Source: Scybalousia_A sp052170555 (GTDB lineage Bacteria > Bacteroidota > Bacteroidia > Bacteroidales > P3). From it: a DNA stretch of 32,850 bases. Positions 16,220 through 23,417 of this stretch are shown piece after piece. The DNA lies in contig JBQNAI010000015.1 in the NCBI GenBank assembly GCA_052170555.1, forward strand, positions 1 to 32,850. Direction: 5' to 3'. Position 1 is the stretch's first letter; every line of letters starts with the position of its first letter. A model generated the notes under the pieces. That model saw only the letters and a list, made by a program, of their open reading frames with translations, had not been told where the DNA came from and made no database searches. The position numbers and the translations under genes were made by a program.

Positions 16220-16663
16220 ATGGCAATTATTCAGTATGATGATGAATATTTTATGCAACAAGCACTTATTGAAGCCGAATATGCTAAGCAAGAAGCCGAA
16301 ATCCCTATAGGTTGTGTAATAGTTTGTAATGATAAAATAATATCCAAAGGACACAATATGACAGAACGATTAACCGACTCCACCTCCCATGCCGAAATGA
16401 TAGCTATAACGTCTGCCGAAGAAATGCTTAGTTCTAAATATTTGCAAGGATGCACGCTTTATGTTACTGTTGAACCTTGTGTTATGTGTGCAGGTGCCAT
16501 TATGTGGTCGCAAATCTCTCGTCTTGTCTATGGAGCTAAAGACGAAAAGAGAGGATATTCATCTTTTGGCAATCCTTTTCCAAATAAAATGGAAGTCTTT
16601 TCTGGTGTTTTAGAAAAAGAATGCAAACGATTAATGATAGATTTTTTTAGAAACAAAAGATAA
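16220..16663 (+). CDS. tadA: tRNA-specific adenosine deaminase TadA
   Basis: 147 residues with the zinc-dependent cytidine-deaminase fold. H57-A58-E59 provides a zinc ligand and the catalytic glutamate; P86-C87-V88-M89-C90 gives the two cysteine ligands. Surroundings (NMTERLTDSTSHAEM, GCTLYVTVEPCVMCAGAI, AKDEKRGYSSFGNPF) are typical of TadA rather than of cytidine or guanine deaminase. It converts A34 to inosine in tRNA-Arg(ACG), an essential decoding step. The ATG at 16220 lies about 20 bases after the TAATTTTG box, giving a short leader. It is a single-gene unit facing the converging NagB-like/PIG-L gene. Confidence 0.92.
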   Translation: MAIIQYDDEYFMQQALIEAEYAKQEAEIPIGCVIVCNDKIISKGHNMTERLTDSTSHAEMIAITSAEEMLSSKYLQGCTLYVTVEPCVMCAGAIMWSQISRLVYGAKDEKRGYSSFGNPFPNKMEVFSGVLEKECKRLMIDFFRNKR

Positions 16664-16764
16664 TTAGCCTTTTGTTTGTGTGAGTCTGAAAAAATAAGAG
16701 TTAGAATAAGTCAATAGGGTACTGTAATAAGGAATATGCTTTTTAGGATTTCAAAATAACCTTA

Positions 16765-18756
16765 TTAGAGTTTGTATTCCACAAAAGCCTCCATTGCCTC
16801 ATAGCATGGCAATCCTAAGGCATGGTATAATTTGGCTGTAGCACGATTCCTGTCCTCAGATCTTTGCCAAAACAACCTTTCATCATCACCCAAAAAAGGT
16901 GCAGACTCCATTTGTGATTGATGTTTTAGTATGGATTTACGCTTTGACAACAGTTCTTCTGGAGACATAGGGACACACATCTCTATATTTTCTATCTCCC
17001 ATTCTGCCCATGCACCTCTATACATCCAAATACGACAATCTTGCAACCAATCTTCTTTTCCGGTTTGATTAAACTCATTTAGTGCTGCTAAGACTACATC
17101 CGTACATTTTTTGTGTGTACCGTGAGGATCTGCTAAGTCTCCCGCAACATATATTTGGTGTGGTTTTATTTGTTTGATTAAATCCATAACTATTCTTACG
17201 TCTTCTTCTCCCACCGGTAATTTCTCTATTTTACCACTTTCATAGAAAGGTAAATCCAAAAAATGAACTTTATTGAGTGGTATTTTGTTAAAAGTACACG
17301 CCGTTCGTGCTTCACCTCTTCTTATCAGACCTTTGATCGTTAAGATGTCCTTTGAATCCAATTCACCTGTCTTTTTACTTTGTAAAAATCTCTTGATTTC
17401 TCTGTATTTTAAAGAGATAATTGTATCTTTACTATCAGAAAATAATTGATTGAACCCATTTATAAAGTGCAAGAACCTCATAACTTCTTCATCTCCTACC
17501 GCAATGTTGCCACTTGTTTGATAAGCTATATGAATGTCGTGTTGCTGTTTTACAAGTCTTTGAATAGTACCTCCCATTGATATAACATCGTCATCAGGAT
17601 GAGGAGAAAAAACCAAAACTCTTTTCGGATAAGGTTTTTCTCTCTCGGGGCGATACTCGTCATCGGCGTTAGGTTTGCCACCCGGCCACCCAGTGATCGT
17701 TCTTTGCAGATCATTGAATACTTTGATATTCGCATTGTATGCACTACCATAAAGAGCTAATAATTCCGATAAACCGTTTTCATTATAATCTTTATTGGTA
17801 AGTTTAAGTATTGGTTTGCCGGTTATTTGACATAACCAAACCAATGCACTTCGCACAAGTTTGTCTGTCCATATGCAGGAAGTTACCAGCCATGGTTTAA
17901 CAATGCGGGTAAGTTTGCTCGCAGAGGACAAATCTACAACAACATGAGTATTATTGTGAGTTTGTAGACAAGAGGCAGGAATAACATCCGTTACTTTTCC
18001 TTCAACTGTTTGATAAATTATTTCTGCTTTTTCTTCTCCCCATGCTGTAAGAAAAATTCTCTTAGAATTGAGCATCGTACTTATACCCATGGTGATAGCA
18101 CAGGGCGGAACAGGTTCATTAGTTTGAAAACTCATAGACATTTCTTCACGAACAAGTTTATTAAGTAACATAAGACGAGTAGTAGACGTTCGTGTTGAAC
18201 CGGGTTCGTTGGTGGCAATGTTTCCGCATCGTCCTATACCTAAAAGGAGTATATCTATACCTCCATAATCTGCTATTTTATTTTCATAAAAACTGCAATG
18301 TGAGTGCAAACTTTTTTGATCTATTGTCCCATCAGGACTAAAAATATTCTCAGAAGCGATATCAATATGGTCTAATAATCTTTTCTTCAGTAGAGATATA
18401 GAACTATGATGTTGGATATCCTTTAAAGGGTAGTATTCATAGGTATTGAAAGCAATAACATTAGAAAAACTGATTTTTTCTTCCTTATGGCGTCTTATTA
18501 GTTCCGAATATACAGGTGTAAGCGAGTTTCCTGTTCCTAGACCTAACACACAATATTTTCCTTCAGACTGTTTGCTTAGGATTTCCTGTATAACAGTTTT
18601 TGCAATATTGATAACCGCTTCATTAATTGTAGGGAAAATATCTGTAGGTATTTTTTCCATACGCGTCATTTCACTATATTCAATGGCAGTCGTAGGATTA
18701 TAGAATTTTTGTGGTACATCTACCAAAGCGATTCGCGAAGAAAGATTTAGATTCAT
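16765..18756 (-). CDS. NagB-like domain fused to a PIG-L (LmbE) family deacetylase
   Basis: 663 residues. The first ~300 resemble glucosamine-6-phosphate deaminase (LGLGTGNSLTPVY at 71-83, GGIDILLLGIGRCGN at 165-179), but the catalytic Asp of NMDEY is Y106 (NTYEY), the second Asp is C177 and the catalytic His is N179; only E184 (NEP) remains. The C-terminal third is a PIG-L/LmbE zinc deacetylase: PHPDDD at 385-390 and DPHGTH at 543-548. These enzymes remove N-acetyl groups from GlcNAc-type substrates. The gene starts 3 bases after the nagB stop, so both are co-expressed. A plausible job is deacetylating an amino-sugar conjugate, with the NagB-like part binding sugar phosphate; this is inference. 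Confidence 0.85.
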   Translation of the reverse strand: MNLNLSSRIALVDVPQKFYNPTTAIEYSEMTRMEKIPTDIFPTINEAVINIAKTVIQEILSKQSEGKYCVLGLGTGNSLTPVYSELIRRHKEEKISFSNVIAFNTYEYYPLKDIQHHSSISLLKKRLLDHIDIASENIFSPDGTIDQKSLHSHCSFYENKIADYGGIDILLLGIGRCGNIATNEPGSTRTSTTRLMLLNKLVREEMSMSFQTNEPVPPCAITMGISTMLNSKRIFLTAWGEEKAEIIYQTVEGKVTDVIPASCLQTHNNTHVVVDLSSASKLTRIVKPWLVTSCIWTDKLVRSALVWLCQITGKPILKLTNKDYNENGLSELLALYGSAYNANIKVFNDLQRTITGWPGGKPNADDEYRPEREKPYPKRVLVFSPHPDDDVISMGGTIQRLVKQQHDIHIAYQTSGNIAVGDEEVMRFLHFINGFNQLFSDSKDTIISLKYREIKRFLQSKKTGELDSKDILTIKGLIRRGEARTACTFNKIPLNKVHFLDLPFYESGKIEKLPVGEEDVRIVMDLIKQIKPHQIYVAGDLADPHGTHKKCTDVVLAALNEFNQTGKEDWLQDCRIWMYRGAWAEWEIENIEMCVPMSPEELLSKRKSILKHQSQMESAPFLGDDERLFWQRSEDRNRATAKLYHALGLPCYEAMEAFVEYKL

Positions 18757-18759
18757 TAT

Positions 18760-19548
18760 TTATTTCCTTTCTATATCCTTAAAATATTTATAAGTTGAAA
18801 CCCTCAATTCATCAGTAGATTCCTCGTCACACACAATCAACGCTTTAGGGTGTGTTTGTAAGGCACTGATTGTCCACATTTGAGTGATAGGTCCCTCTAT
18901 TGCCGCCTGCAAGGCACGAGTCTTATGGTGCCCATTGACAAGTATCATAACCTCTTTGGCTTCCATTATAGTAGCAATACCTACGGTTAAAGCTTGATGT
19001 GGCACCTTGTTAATATCGTTACCGAAGAACCTGCTATTTGCTTGAACTGTATTGGTTGTTAAGGTTTTTACCCTTGTGCGAGAGGCAAAAGATGAACAAG
19101 GTTCATTGAATGCCAAATGACCGTCAGAACCAACACCTCCAATAAACAAATCTATGCCACCAAAACGTTGAATAGCCTTTTCATAATCATCACATTCCTT
19201 TTCTAAATTCAGTGCATTGCCATCAATGATATGAATGTTCTCTTTGGGACAATCAACATGGTTAAAGAAAGTACGAAACATAAAGTTATGATAACTTTCA
19301 GGATGATTGGTATCCAAATCTACGTATTCGTCCATATTGAATGTAACAACGTTTTCAAAACTAACTTTCTTATCTTGATAAGCTTTGATTAAGTATTTAT
19401 ACATTCCTATTGGAGTTGAACCCGTAGGCAATCCCAATACAAAATTTCTCCGTTCATTCTTTGGAACAAACAAATTGATTTTCTTTATCACGTATTCAGC
19501 TGCCCAAACAGACATCTGATCATAATTTTTTTCTATAATTACCCTCAT
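18760..19548 (-). CDS. nagB: Glucosamine-6-phosphate deaminase NagB
   Basis: 262 residues, the usual NagB length. It converts glucosamine-6-phosphate to fructose-6-phosphate and ammonia, in the cytoplasm. All catalytic residues are present: NMDEY with D73, and GVGSDGHLAFNEP with D142, H144 and E149, one residue offset from E. coli D72/D141/H143/E148. GLPTGSTPIGMY (39-50) is the phosphate-binding loop. It is the first gene of a two-gene unit with the NagB-like/PIG-L fusion three bases downstream. The 78-bp gap to the Sel1 gene upstream shows no TAnnTTTG box, so it may be partly transcribed from the Sel1 promoter. Confidence 0.95.
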   Translation of the reverse strand: MRVIIEKNYDQMSVWAAEYVIKKINLFVPKNERRNFVLGLPTGSTPIGMYKYLIKAYQDKKVSFENVVTFNMDEYVDLDTNHPESYHNFMFRTFFNHVDCPKENIHIIDGNALNLEKECDDYEKAIQRFGGIDLFIGGVGSDGHLAFNEPCSSFASRTRVKTLTTNTVQANSRFFGNDINKVPHQALTVGIATIMEAKEVMILVNGHHKTRALQAAIEGPITQMWTISALQTHPKALIVCDEESTDELRVSTYKYFKDIERK

Positions 19549-19626
19549 ATTTCTTACATTTATATTTTACTTCTACTCTTCTACCTTATAATTTTGCGAT
19601 TATATGCGGTGAATTATATGTATTTA

Positions 19627-20400
19627 TCACTGTGTTATAGAGGAGTCCGATTGATTTTTATTCTCTTTTTGGTCATGCGTATATTTATCTTCTTGTTTGA
19701 TAATATCAAGCAATGAAATGGCAGGTTGATATTTTTGTAGAGAAGACTGATTGAGATATATTATAGCTTTGTCTGTGTTTTTGTCTACACCTATACCATA
19801 ATAGTAAAACTTGCCAACCTTATACAACGATTCCTTATCTCCCTGTCTTGCTGCTATGAAATAGTATTTGAATGCACTTGAAGTATTTTTCTCAATACTA
19901 TCTCCTATTTCATACATATTGGCAAGTAGTTTTATAGCAGTAACATTACCATTGTTGGCACTTTTATGAAACCATTCCAATGCTTGTATTTTATCCTGTT
20001 TATAGCCTTCACTTCCTGCATAATAGCGTTGTCCTATCAATAATTGTGCATTATCGTCGTTATTCGTAGCAAGTCGTTCAATCTTGTCCTCGGTAGTAAT
20101 TGTTTGTGTCAAAGTTTCTGTGTTAGTATTTGTTGAAAAGACTGAGAAATTATAATTATTTTGCCATAAATAAACTCCAATACAACACGTAGATATGATA
20201 ATAATCATTAATAATATGCTTAACCAAATTATTGCAATTTTTCTTTTATGATTAAGTATTTTCAGACGTTCTATCTCTTCTTTCTTTTCTTCTATTTTGA
20301 ATTTTAATGTTGCAATTTCACTCTGTTTGACTTGTTCAGATGCTGCATCTTCCTCTGAAACAACCTCTTTTAGAGTTCTTAGTTTATTATCTTCCTTCAT
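19627..20400 (-). CDS. Membrane-anchored Sel1-repeat protein
   Basis: 257 residues from the ATG at 20400. A charged N-terminal coiled coil (about 10-50) is followed by one membrane segment (about 57-80, IIWLSILLMIIIISTCCIGV) and then Sel1/TPR-like repeats: AQLLIGQRYYAG, ALEWFHKSANNGNVTAIKLL, AFKYYFIAARQGDKESLYKV and AIIYLNQSS. The repeats should face the periplasm if the N-terminus is cytoplasmic. Sel1 repeats scaffold protein complexes; the partner is unknown. An in-frame ATG at 20418 would start almost at the predicted transcription start, so 20400 is preferred. Upstream sits an operator-like array at 20452-20506, suggesting regulated expression. Confidence 0.82.
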   Translation of the reverse strand: MKEDNKLRTLKEVVSEEDAASEQVKQSEIATLKFKIEEKKEEIERLKILNHKRKIAIIWLSILLMIIIISTCCIGVYLWQNNYNFSVFSTNTNTETLTQTITTEDKIERLATNNDDNAQLLIGQRYYAGSEGYKQDKIQALEWFHKSANNGNVTAIKLLANMYEIGDSIEKNTSSAFKYYFIAARQGDKESLYKVGKFYYYGIGVDKNTDKAIIYLNQSSLQKYQPAISLLDIIKQEDKYTHDQKENKNQSDSSITQ

Positions 20401-20426
20401 ATTATTTTTTACCTTCATTTATAATG

Positions 20427-20434
20427 CAAATATA
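20427..20434 (-). promoter_or_regulatory. -7 box of the Sel1-repeat gene
   Basis: Minus strand TATATTTG fits TAnnTTTG. Initiation near 20421 leaves about 20 bases before the ATG at 20400. The -33 region is poor (CTTTA), and the operator array at 20452-20506 covers it. Confidence 0.55.
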
Positions 20435-20451
20435 AGAAATTTTACACGAAT

Positions 20452-20506
20452 AAAGTGCCACATTGCAAAATCAATGTCCAACATTATTAGATTAATGTCC
20501 CACATT
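20452..20506. promoter_or_regulatory. Three operator-like sites spaced exactly 21 bp apart
   Basis: ACATT recurs at 20460, 20481 and 20502 with GTnCn in front each time. The second and third sites are dyads, AATGT-CCA-ACATT (20473-20485) and ATTAATGT-CCC-ACATTAAT (20491-20509); the first (AAGTG-CC-ACATT) is a decayed one. The phase of two helical turns puts all three on one DNA face just upstream of, and overlapping, the -33 region of the Sel1 gene. Confidence 0.6.
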
Positions 20507-20524
20507 AATTTTGCCAAATGACAC

Positions 20525-20550
20525 TTCGGTAGTGATATTTTAATACCGAA
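20525..20550 (-). terminator. Inverted repeat directly after gpmA
   Basis: TTCGGTA (20525-20531) and TACCGAA (20544-20550) form a 7-bp stem with a 12-base loop right after the gpmA stop codon on the minus strand. No U-run follows, so it is a weak terminator at best. Confidence 0.35.
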
Positions 20551-21297
20551 TTATTTCTTACCTTGATTAGCTACAGCAGCCATTAGTTTTTTTAAGGTCT
20601 GTTCATCAGCTAGGAATTCATCTTTTACAACATTCATATTATCATCAAAAGTAAAGACATAAGGAACTCCTGTCGGTATATTGAACTTTATGATTTCTTC
20701 TTCTGACATCCCTTTTAGATTTTTAACAATTCCTCTTAGAGAATTGCCATGTGCGGTGATTAGGATGGTATCGTACTTCTTGAATTCGGGCATAATAGTT
20801 GTCTGAAAATAAGGCATACAGCGGGCAATACAGTCCTTCAAAGATTCTGTCATCGGCAAATCTGATGGTGATACTTCTTCATAACGATGGTCATTTTTAG
20901 GATTTCGTTCGTCCGAATCCTCCAATGCAGGAGGTCTACAATCAAAAACTCTTCTCCATTTCAAAACCTGTTCTTCTCCATACTTCTCTGCCGTCTCTTT
21001 TTTGTTCAATCCTTGTAATTGACCGTAATGTTTTTCGTTCAATCGCCATGTTTTATAAACTGTTAAGTAGTCCAAATCCATTGTATCTAAAAGGATATTC
21101 AATGTTTTGATGGCACGTTTTAGATACGAGGTAAAACATATTTGAGGTATGACATCGTACTCCAACATTGCTTTACCCGCCTGTGCTGCTTCTTGTTTTC
21201 CTTGTTCTGATAGGTCAACATCTTTCCATCCGGTGAAAAGATTTAGTTTATTCCACTCACTTTGTCCATGACGAACTAAGATTAGTCTTTTTGCCAT
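20551..21297 (-). CDS. gpmA: 2,3-bisphosphoglycerate-dependent phosphoglycerate mutase
   Basis: 248 residues, normal for the dPGM family. The phosphohistidine motif LVRHGQSEWN is at 7-16 with H10; the second histidine lies in TAHGNSLRG. WRLNEKHYGQLQGLNKKET holds the catalytic glutamate, and RCMPYFQTTIMPEFKKYDT matches the family. It interconverts 3- and 2-phosphoglycerate in glycolysis and gluconeogenesis, in the cytoplasm. The ATG lies 23 bases after the lgt stop, so both genes are likely read from the lgt promoter. The C-terminal tail (LKKLMAAVANQGKK) is complete. Confidence 0.96.
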   Translation of the reverse strand: MAKRLILVRHGQSEWNKLNLFTGWKDVDLSEQGKQEAAQAGKAMLEYDVIPQICFTSYLKRAIKTLNILLDTMDLDYLTVYKTWRLNEKHYGQLQGLNKKETAEKYGEEQVLKWRRVFDCRPPALEDSDERNPKNDHRYEEVSPSDLPMTESLKDCIARCMPYFQTTIMPEFKKYDTILITAHGNSLRGIVKNLKGMSEEEIIKFNIPTGVPYVFTFDDNMNVVKDEFLADEQTLKKLMAAVANQGKK

Positions 21298-21320
21298 ATT
21301 AATTTGATAGTTTAAAATAA

Positions 21321-22184
21321 TTATTTACTATTGTTTTTCAGTAGGTTAATATCTAATTTTCCCCCTATATCTTTTTTTATTGAGAAATGTAAAAGTATTA
21401 TTCCCGCAATAATGAAAGGAATAGACAGTATTTGTCCCATATCTATTAACATATTTTTCTCCCAAGCCTCTTGGTCGTTTTTTATAAATTCTATGAGAAA
21501 ACGCATGCCGAAGACGAGAATCAGAAATAATGAAAAAATAGTTCCTTGATGAATTTCGCTATTTTTTTTCATTAGCATAAAATATAGAATTAAACCAATA
21601 GTCAAATAAGATAAGCCTTCATACAATTGAGTCGGATGACAAGGAAGAATTTGTCCGTCATTCAGAAATATGAATCCCCATGGCATTGTTGTAGGTACTC
21701 CATATATTTCGCTATTGAATAAATTGCCAGTACGAATAGCAAGACCAGCGAAACAGATTGCGATAACCAAACGGTCTAATATCCACATGTATGGTATTTT
21801 TGTCTTCTTTTGATATAGCCAAACGGCAAATAATATACCTATCGCTCCTCCATGAGAGGCTAACCCTTGATAGCCTATAAATTTCCAGCCATTTACCGTT
21901 TCTTCCATAGGAAGTAACATCTCGGTTATGTGATGGGAGTAATATGAAAAATCATAAAACAAACAGTGTCCTAGCCTTGCACCAATTAAAACGGCAACAA
22001 AAACATATACGGATAATTTATCAAGATATGAAACAGAGACTTTGTCCTTCTGAAATAACTTTTTAAGCAGCAGGTAACTAAGAATGAAAGCAATCGCAAA
22101 CAAAATACCGTACCATCTTATCTCTACACTACCCAATTTGAAGATTATAGGAGAAACATTCCAATTAATGAATAATCCAACCAT
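21321..22184 (-). CDS. lgt: Prolipoprotein diacylglyceryl transferase
   Basis: 287 residues with about seven hydrophobic segments. Family hallmarks are visible: the IRWYGILFAIAF first membrane helix, GARLGHCLFYD, and the Lgt signature GLAIRTGNLFNSEIYGVPT with the conserved arginine and asparagine. HPTQLYEGL, another conserved Lgt block, follows. The enzyme moves diacylglycerol from phosphatidylglycerol to the lipobox cysteine of prolipoproteins in the inner membrane. It heads a probable two-gene operon with gpmA. A TAACTTTG box at 22205-22212 lies just upstream, giving a leader of about 14 bases. Confidence 0.95.
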   Translation of the reverse strand: MVGLFINWNVSPIIFKLGSVEIRWYGILFAIAFILSYLLLKKLFQKDKVSVSYLDKLSVYVFVAVLIGARLGHCLFYDFSYYSHHITEMLLPMEETVNGWKFIGYQGLASHGGAIGILFAVWLYQKKTKIPYMWILDRLVIAICFAGLAIRTGNLFNSEIYGVPTTMPWGFIFLNDGQILPCHPTQLYEGLSYLTIGLILYFMLMKKNSEIHQGTIFSLFLILVFGMRFLIEFIKNDQEAWEKNMLIDMGQILSIPFIIAGIILLHFSIKKDIGGKLDINLLKNNSK

Positions 22185-22670
22185 ATGACTATATATATTT
22201 TTTGCAAAGTTACAAAGATTTTGGTTAATATAATCAAAATAGATTGACGATTAGTAATTTTAATTTACTATAATATCACTACTTTTAACAGATTAAAAAA
22301 AGTGCGTTGTAGGATAAAAAATATTTTCATAGTATTCGATGTTTTCGTTTCGCATATTAATTTATCATATACTGATTATGTAATATTGAAGACGGATTAC
22401 ATAGGATTAGTCTTCCTCATTGTAAAATTATTATGACTATTTATATAGTTAATATTTAATATTCGTATATCATTAAGGAAAAATTTTTAATAAAATAAAA
22501 TAGAGTTTTGTTTCAATGCTGAATTCCATAAAAAATGTGAAGGAGTTGATATTAAAATTACTAAATCTAGTAAAAGGACTGCTAAATGCCTCGGGCGTAA
22601 TATTGATTTTGATGCTAAACGTGACTGATTGGGTAAAACATGTAATCAATTAAATATAGAACATGTTGAA
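22185..22670. other. Intergenic region with the lgt promoter and a possible gene remnant
   Basis: 486 bp. The lgt promoter lies at 22205-22238. Between about 22500 and 22628 a plus-strand frame without a start codon reads like protein (FNAEFHKKCEGVDIKITK..., ending in TGA); it may be a gene scrap or chance. The middle is AT-rich with nothing recognisable. Confidence 0.45.
22205..22238 (-). promoter_or_regulatory. Promoter of lgt-gpmA
   Basis: Minus strand: TTTG (22238-22235), 22-bp spacer, TAACTTTG (22212-22205), extended form GTAACTTTGC. Initiation near 22198 gives a leader of about 14 bases before the lgt ATG. Confidence 0.6.
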
Positions 22671-23417
22671 TTAGATATATTTTATAAGTCTGTCATTTTT
22701 GAGGATAGGAACAGTATTACAGCTGTTGAAAGTGAAAGTATAATCAAAGACATCATCAAAGTGAGCTTTTCGCAACCTATGTATATGAGATGCCTTTTCT
22801 AAATATTGTTGTATATCTTTTTTTGCATTATCCCATAGATCTATAGCAGCAAATGTTGCGTCATCTTTGCAATCAAACAAGTTATTATTTTCTTTATCAA
22901 TCTGATCAAGTAGAAGTTGGGATAAAGCTCCGGCAAATATGGTATCCTCCAAACAAAATGTATTTTGCCATCCGGAACACAAAATAACAACATTTTTATT
23001 TTCCTTCACAAGGTAATTTTTTAATGTATTTAGATTACTAAATGCTCCTATGACTATGCTGCTTGCCGATGATTTTTTTGCCAAATCTATAGCTTGTGTC
23101 CCGTTAGTGGTTGTGTGTACAACAGTTTTTCCTTTTATTTTATTAGTCCTGAAATTTAGGGCACTGTTGCCATAATCTGCAAAAGTTATTGGTTGTTCTA
23201 TTCGTTCTCCTGCTACCAAAAAACCTCTGTCTTTATACTTTTTTGCAATTTCAAGAGATGCTACTGGGATGACTTCTCCACCCCAATCAATGATTGTGCA
23301 TATAGTCGTTGTTGCTCTTAAAATATCTACGATAACACAAATAAACTCTCCTTCTTGTTTAACAAAAGGGTATAAGGCAGGAGAAAATACGGTTGAGATA
23401 CCTATTTTTTTAGTCAT
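22671..23417 (-). CDS. 2-phosphosulfolactate phosphatase family protein (ComB-like)
   Basis: 248 residues from the ATG at 23417. The ComB fold motifs are present: VIVDILRATTTIC at 28-40, then VAGERI, DYGNSALNF, VVHTTTNGTQAI, IGAFSNL, VVILCSGWQNTFCLEDTIFAG. The family removes phosphate from 2-phosphosulfolactate in methanogen coenzyme M synthesis, needs Mg2+, and has many bacterial members of unknown substrate. The start overlaps the preceding stop (23410-23412) by 8 bases, so translation is probably coupled to the T9SS cargo gene. An upstream in-frame start at 23456 would lie inside that gene and add a non-homologous tail. There is no signal peptide, so it is cytoplasmic. Confidence 0.87.
   Translation of the reverse strand: MTKKIGISTVFSPALYPFVKQEGEFICVIVDILRATTTICTIIDWGGEVIPVASLEIAKKYKDRGFLVAGERIEQPITFADYGNSALNFRTNKIKGKTVVHTTTNGTQAIDLAKKSSASSIVIGAFSNLNTLKNYLVKENKNVVILCSGWQNTFCLEDTIFAGALSQLLLDQIDKENNNLFDCKDDATFAAIDLWDNAKKDIQQYLEKASHIHRLRKAHFDDVFDYTFTFNSCNTVPILKNDRLIKYI

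Noticed and set aside
16727..16762. Inverted repeat AATAAGG ... CCTTATT between tadA and the NagB-like/PIG-L gene
   Set aside because: Only 7 bp with a long AT-rich loop; too weak to call a terminator.
22528..22652. Short ATG-started plus-strand ORF of about 45 codons
   Set aside because: No promoter, no family, and it competes with another equally plausible short frame.
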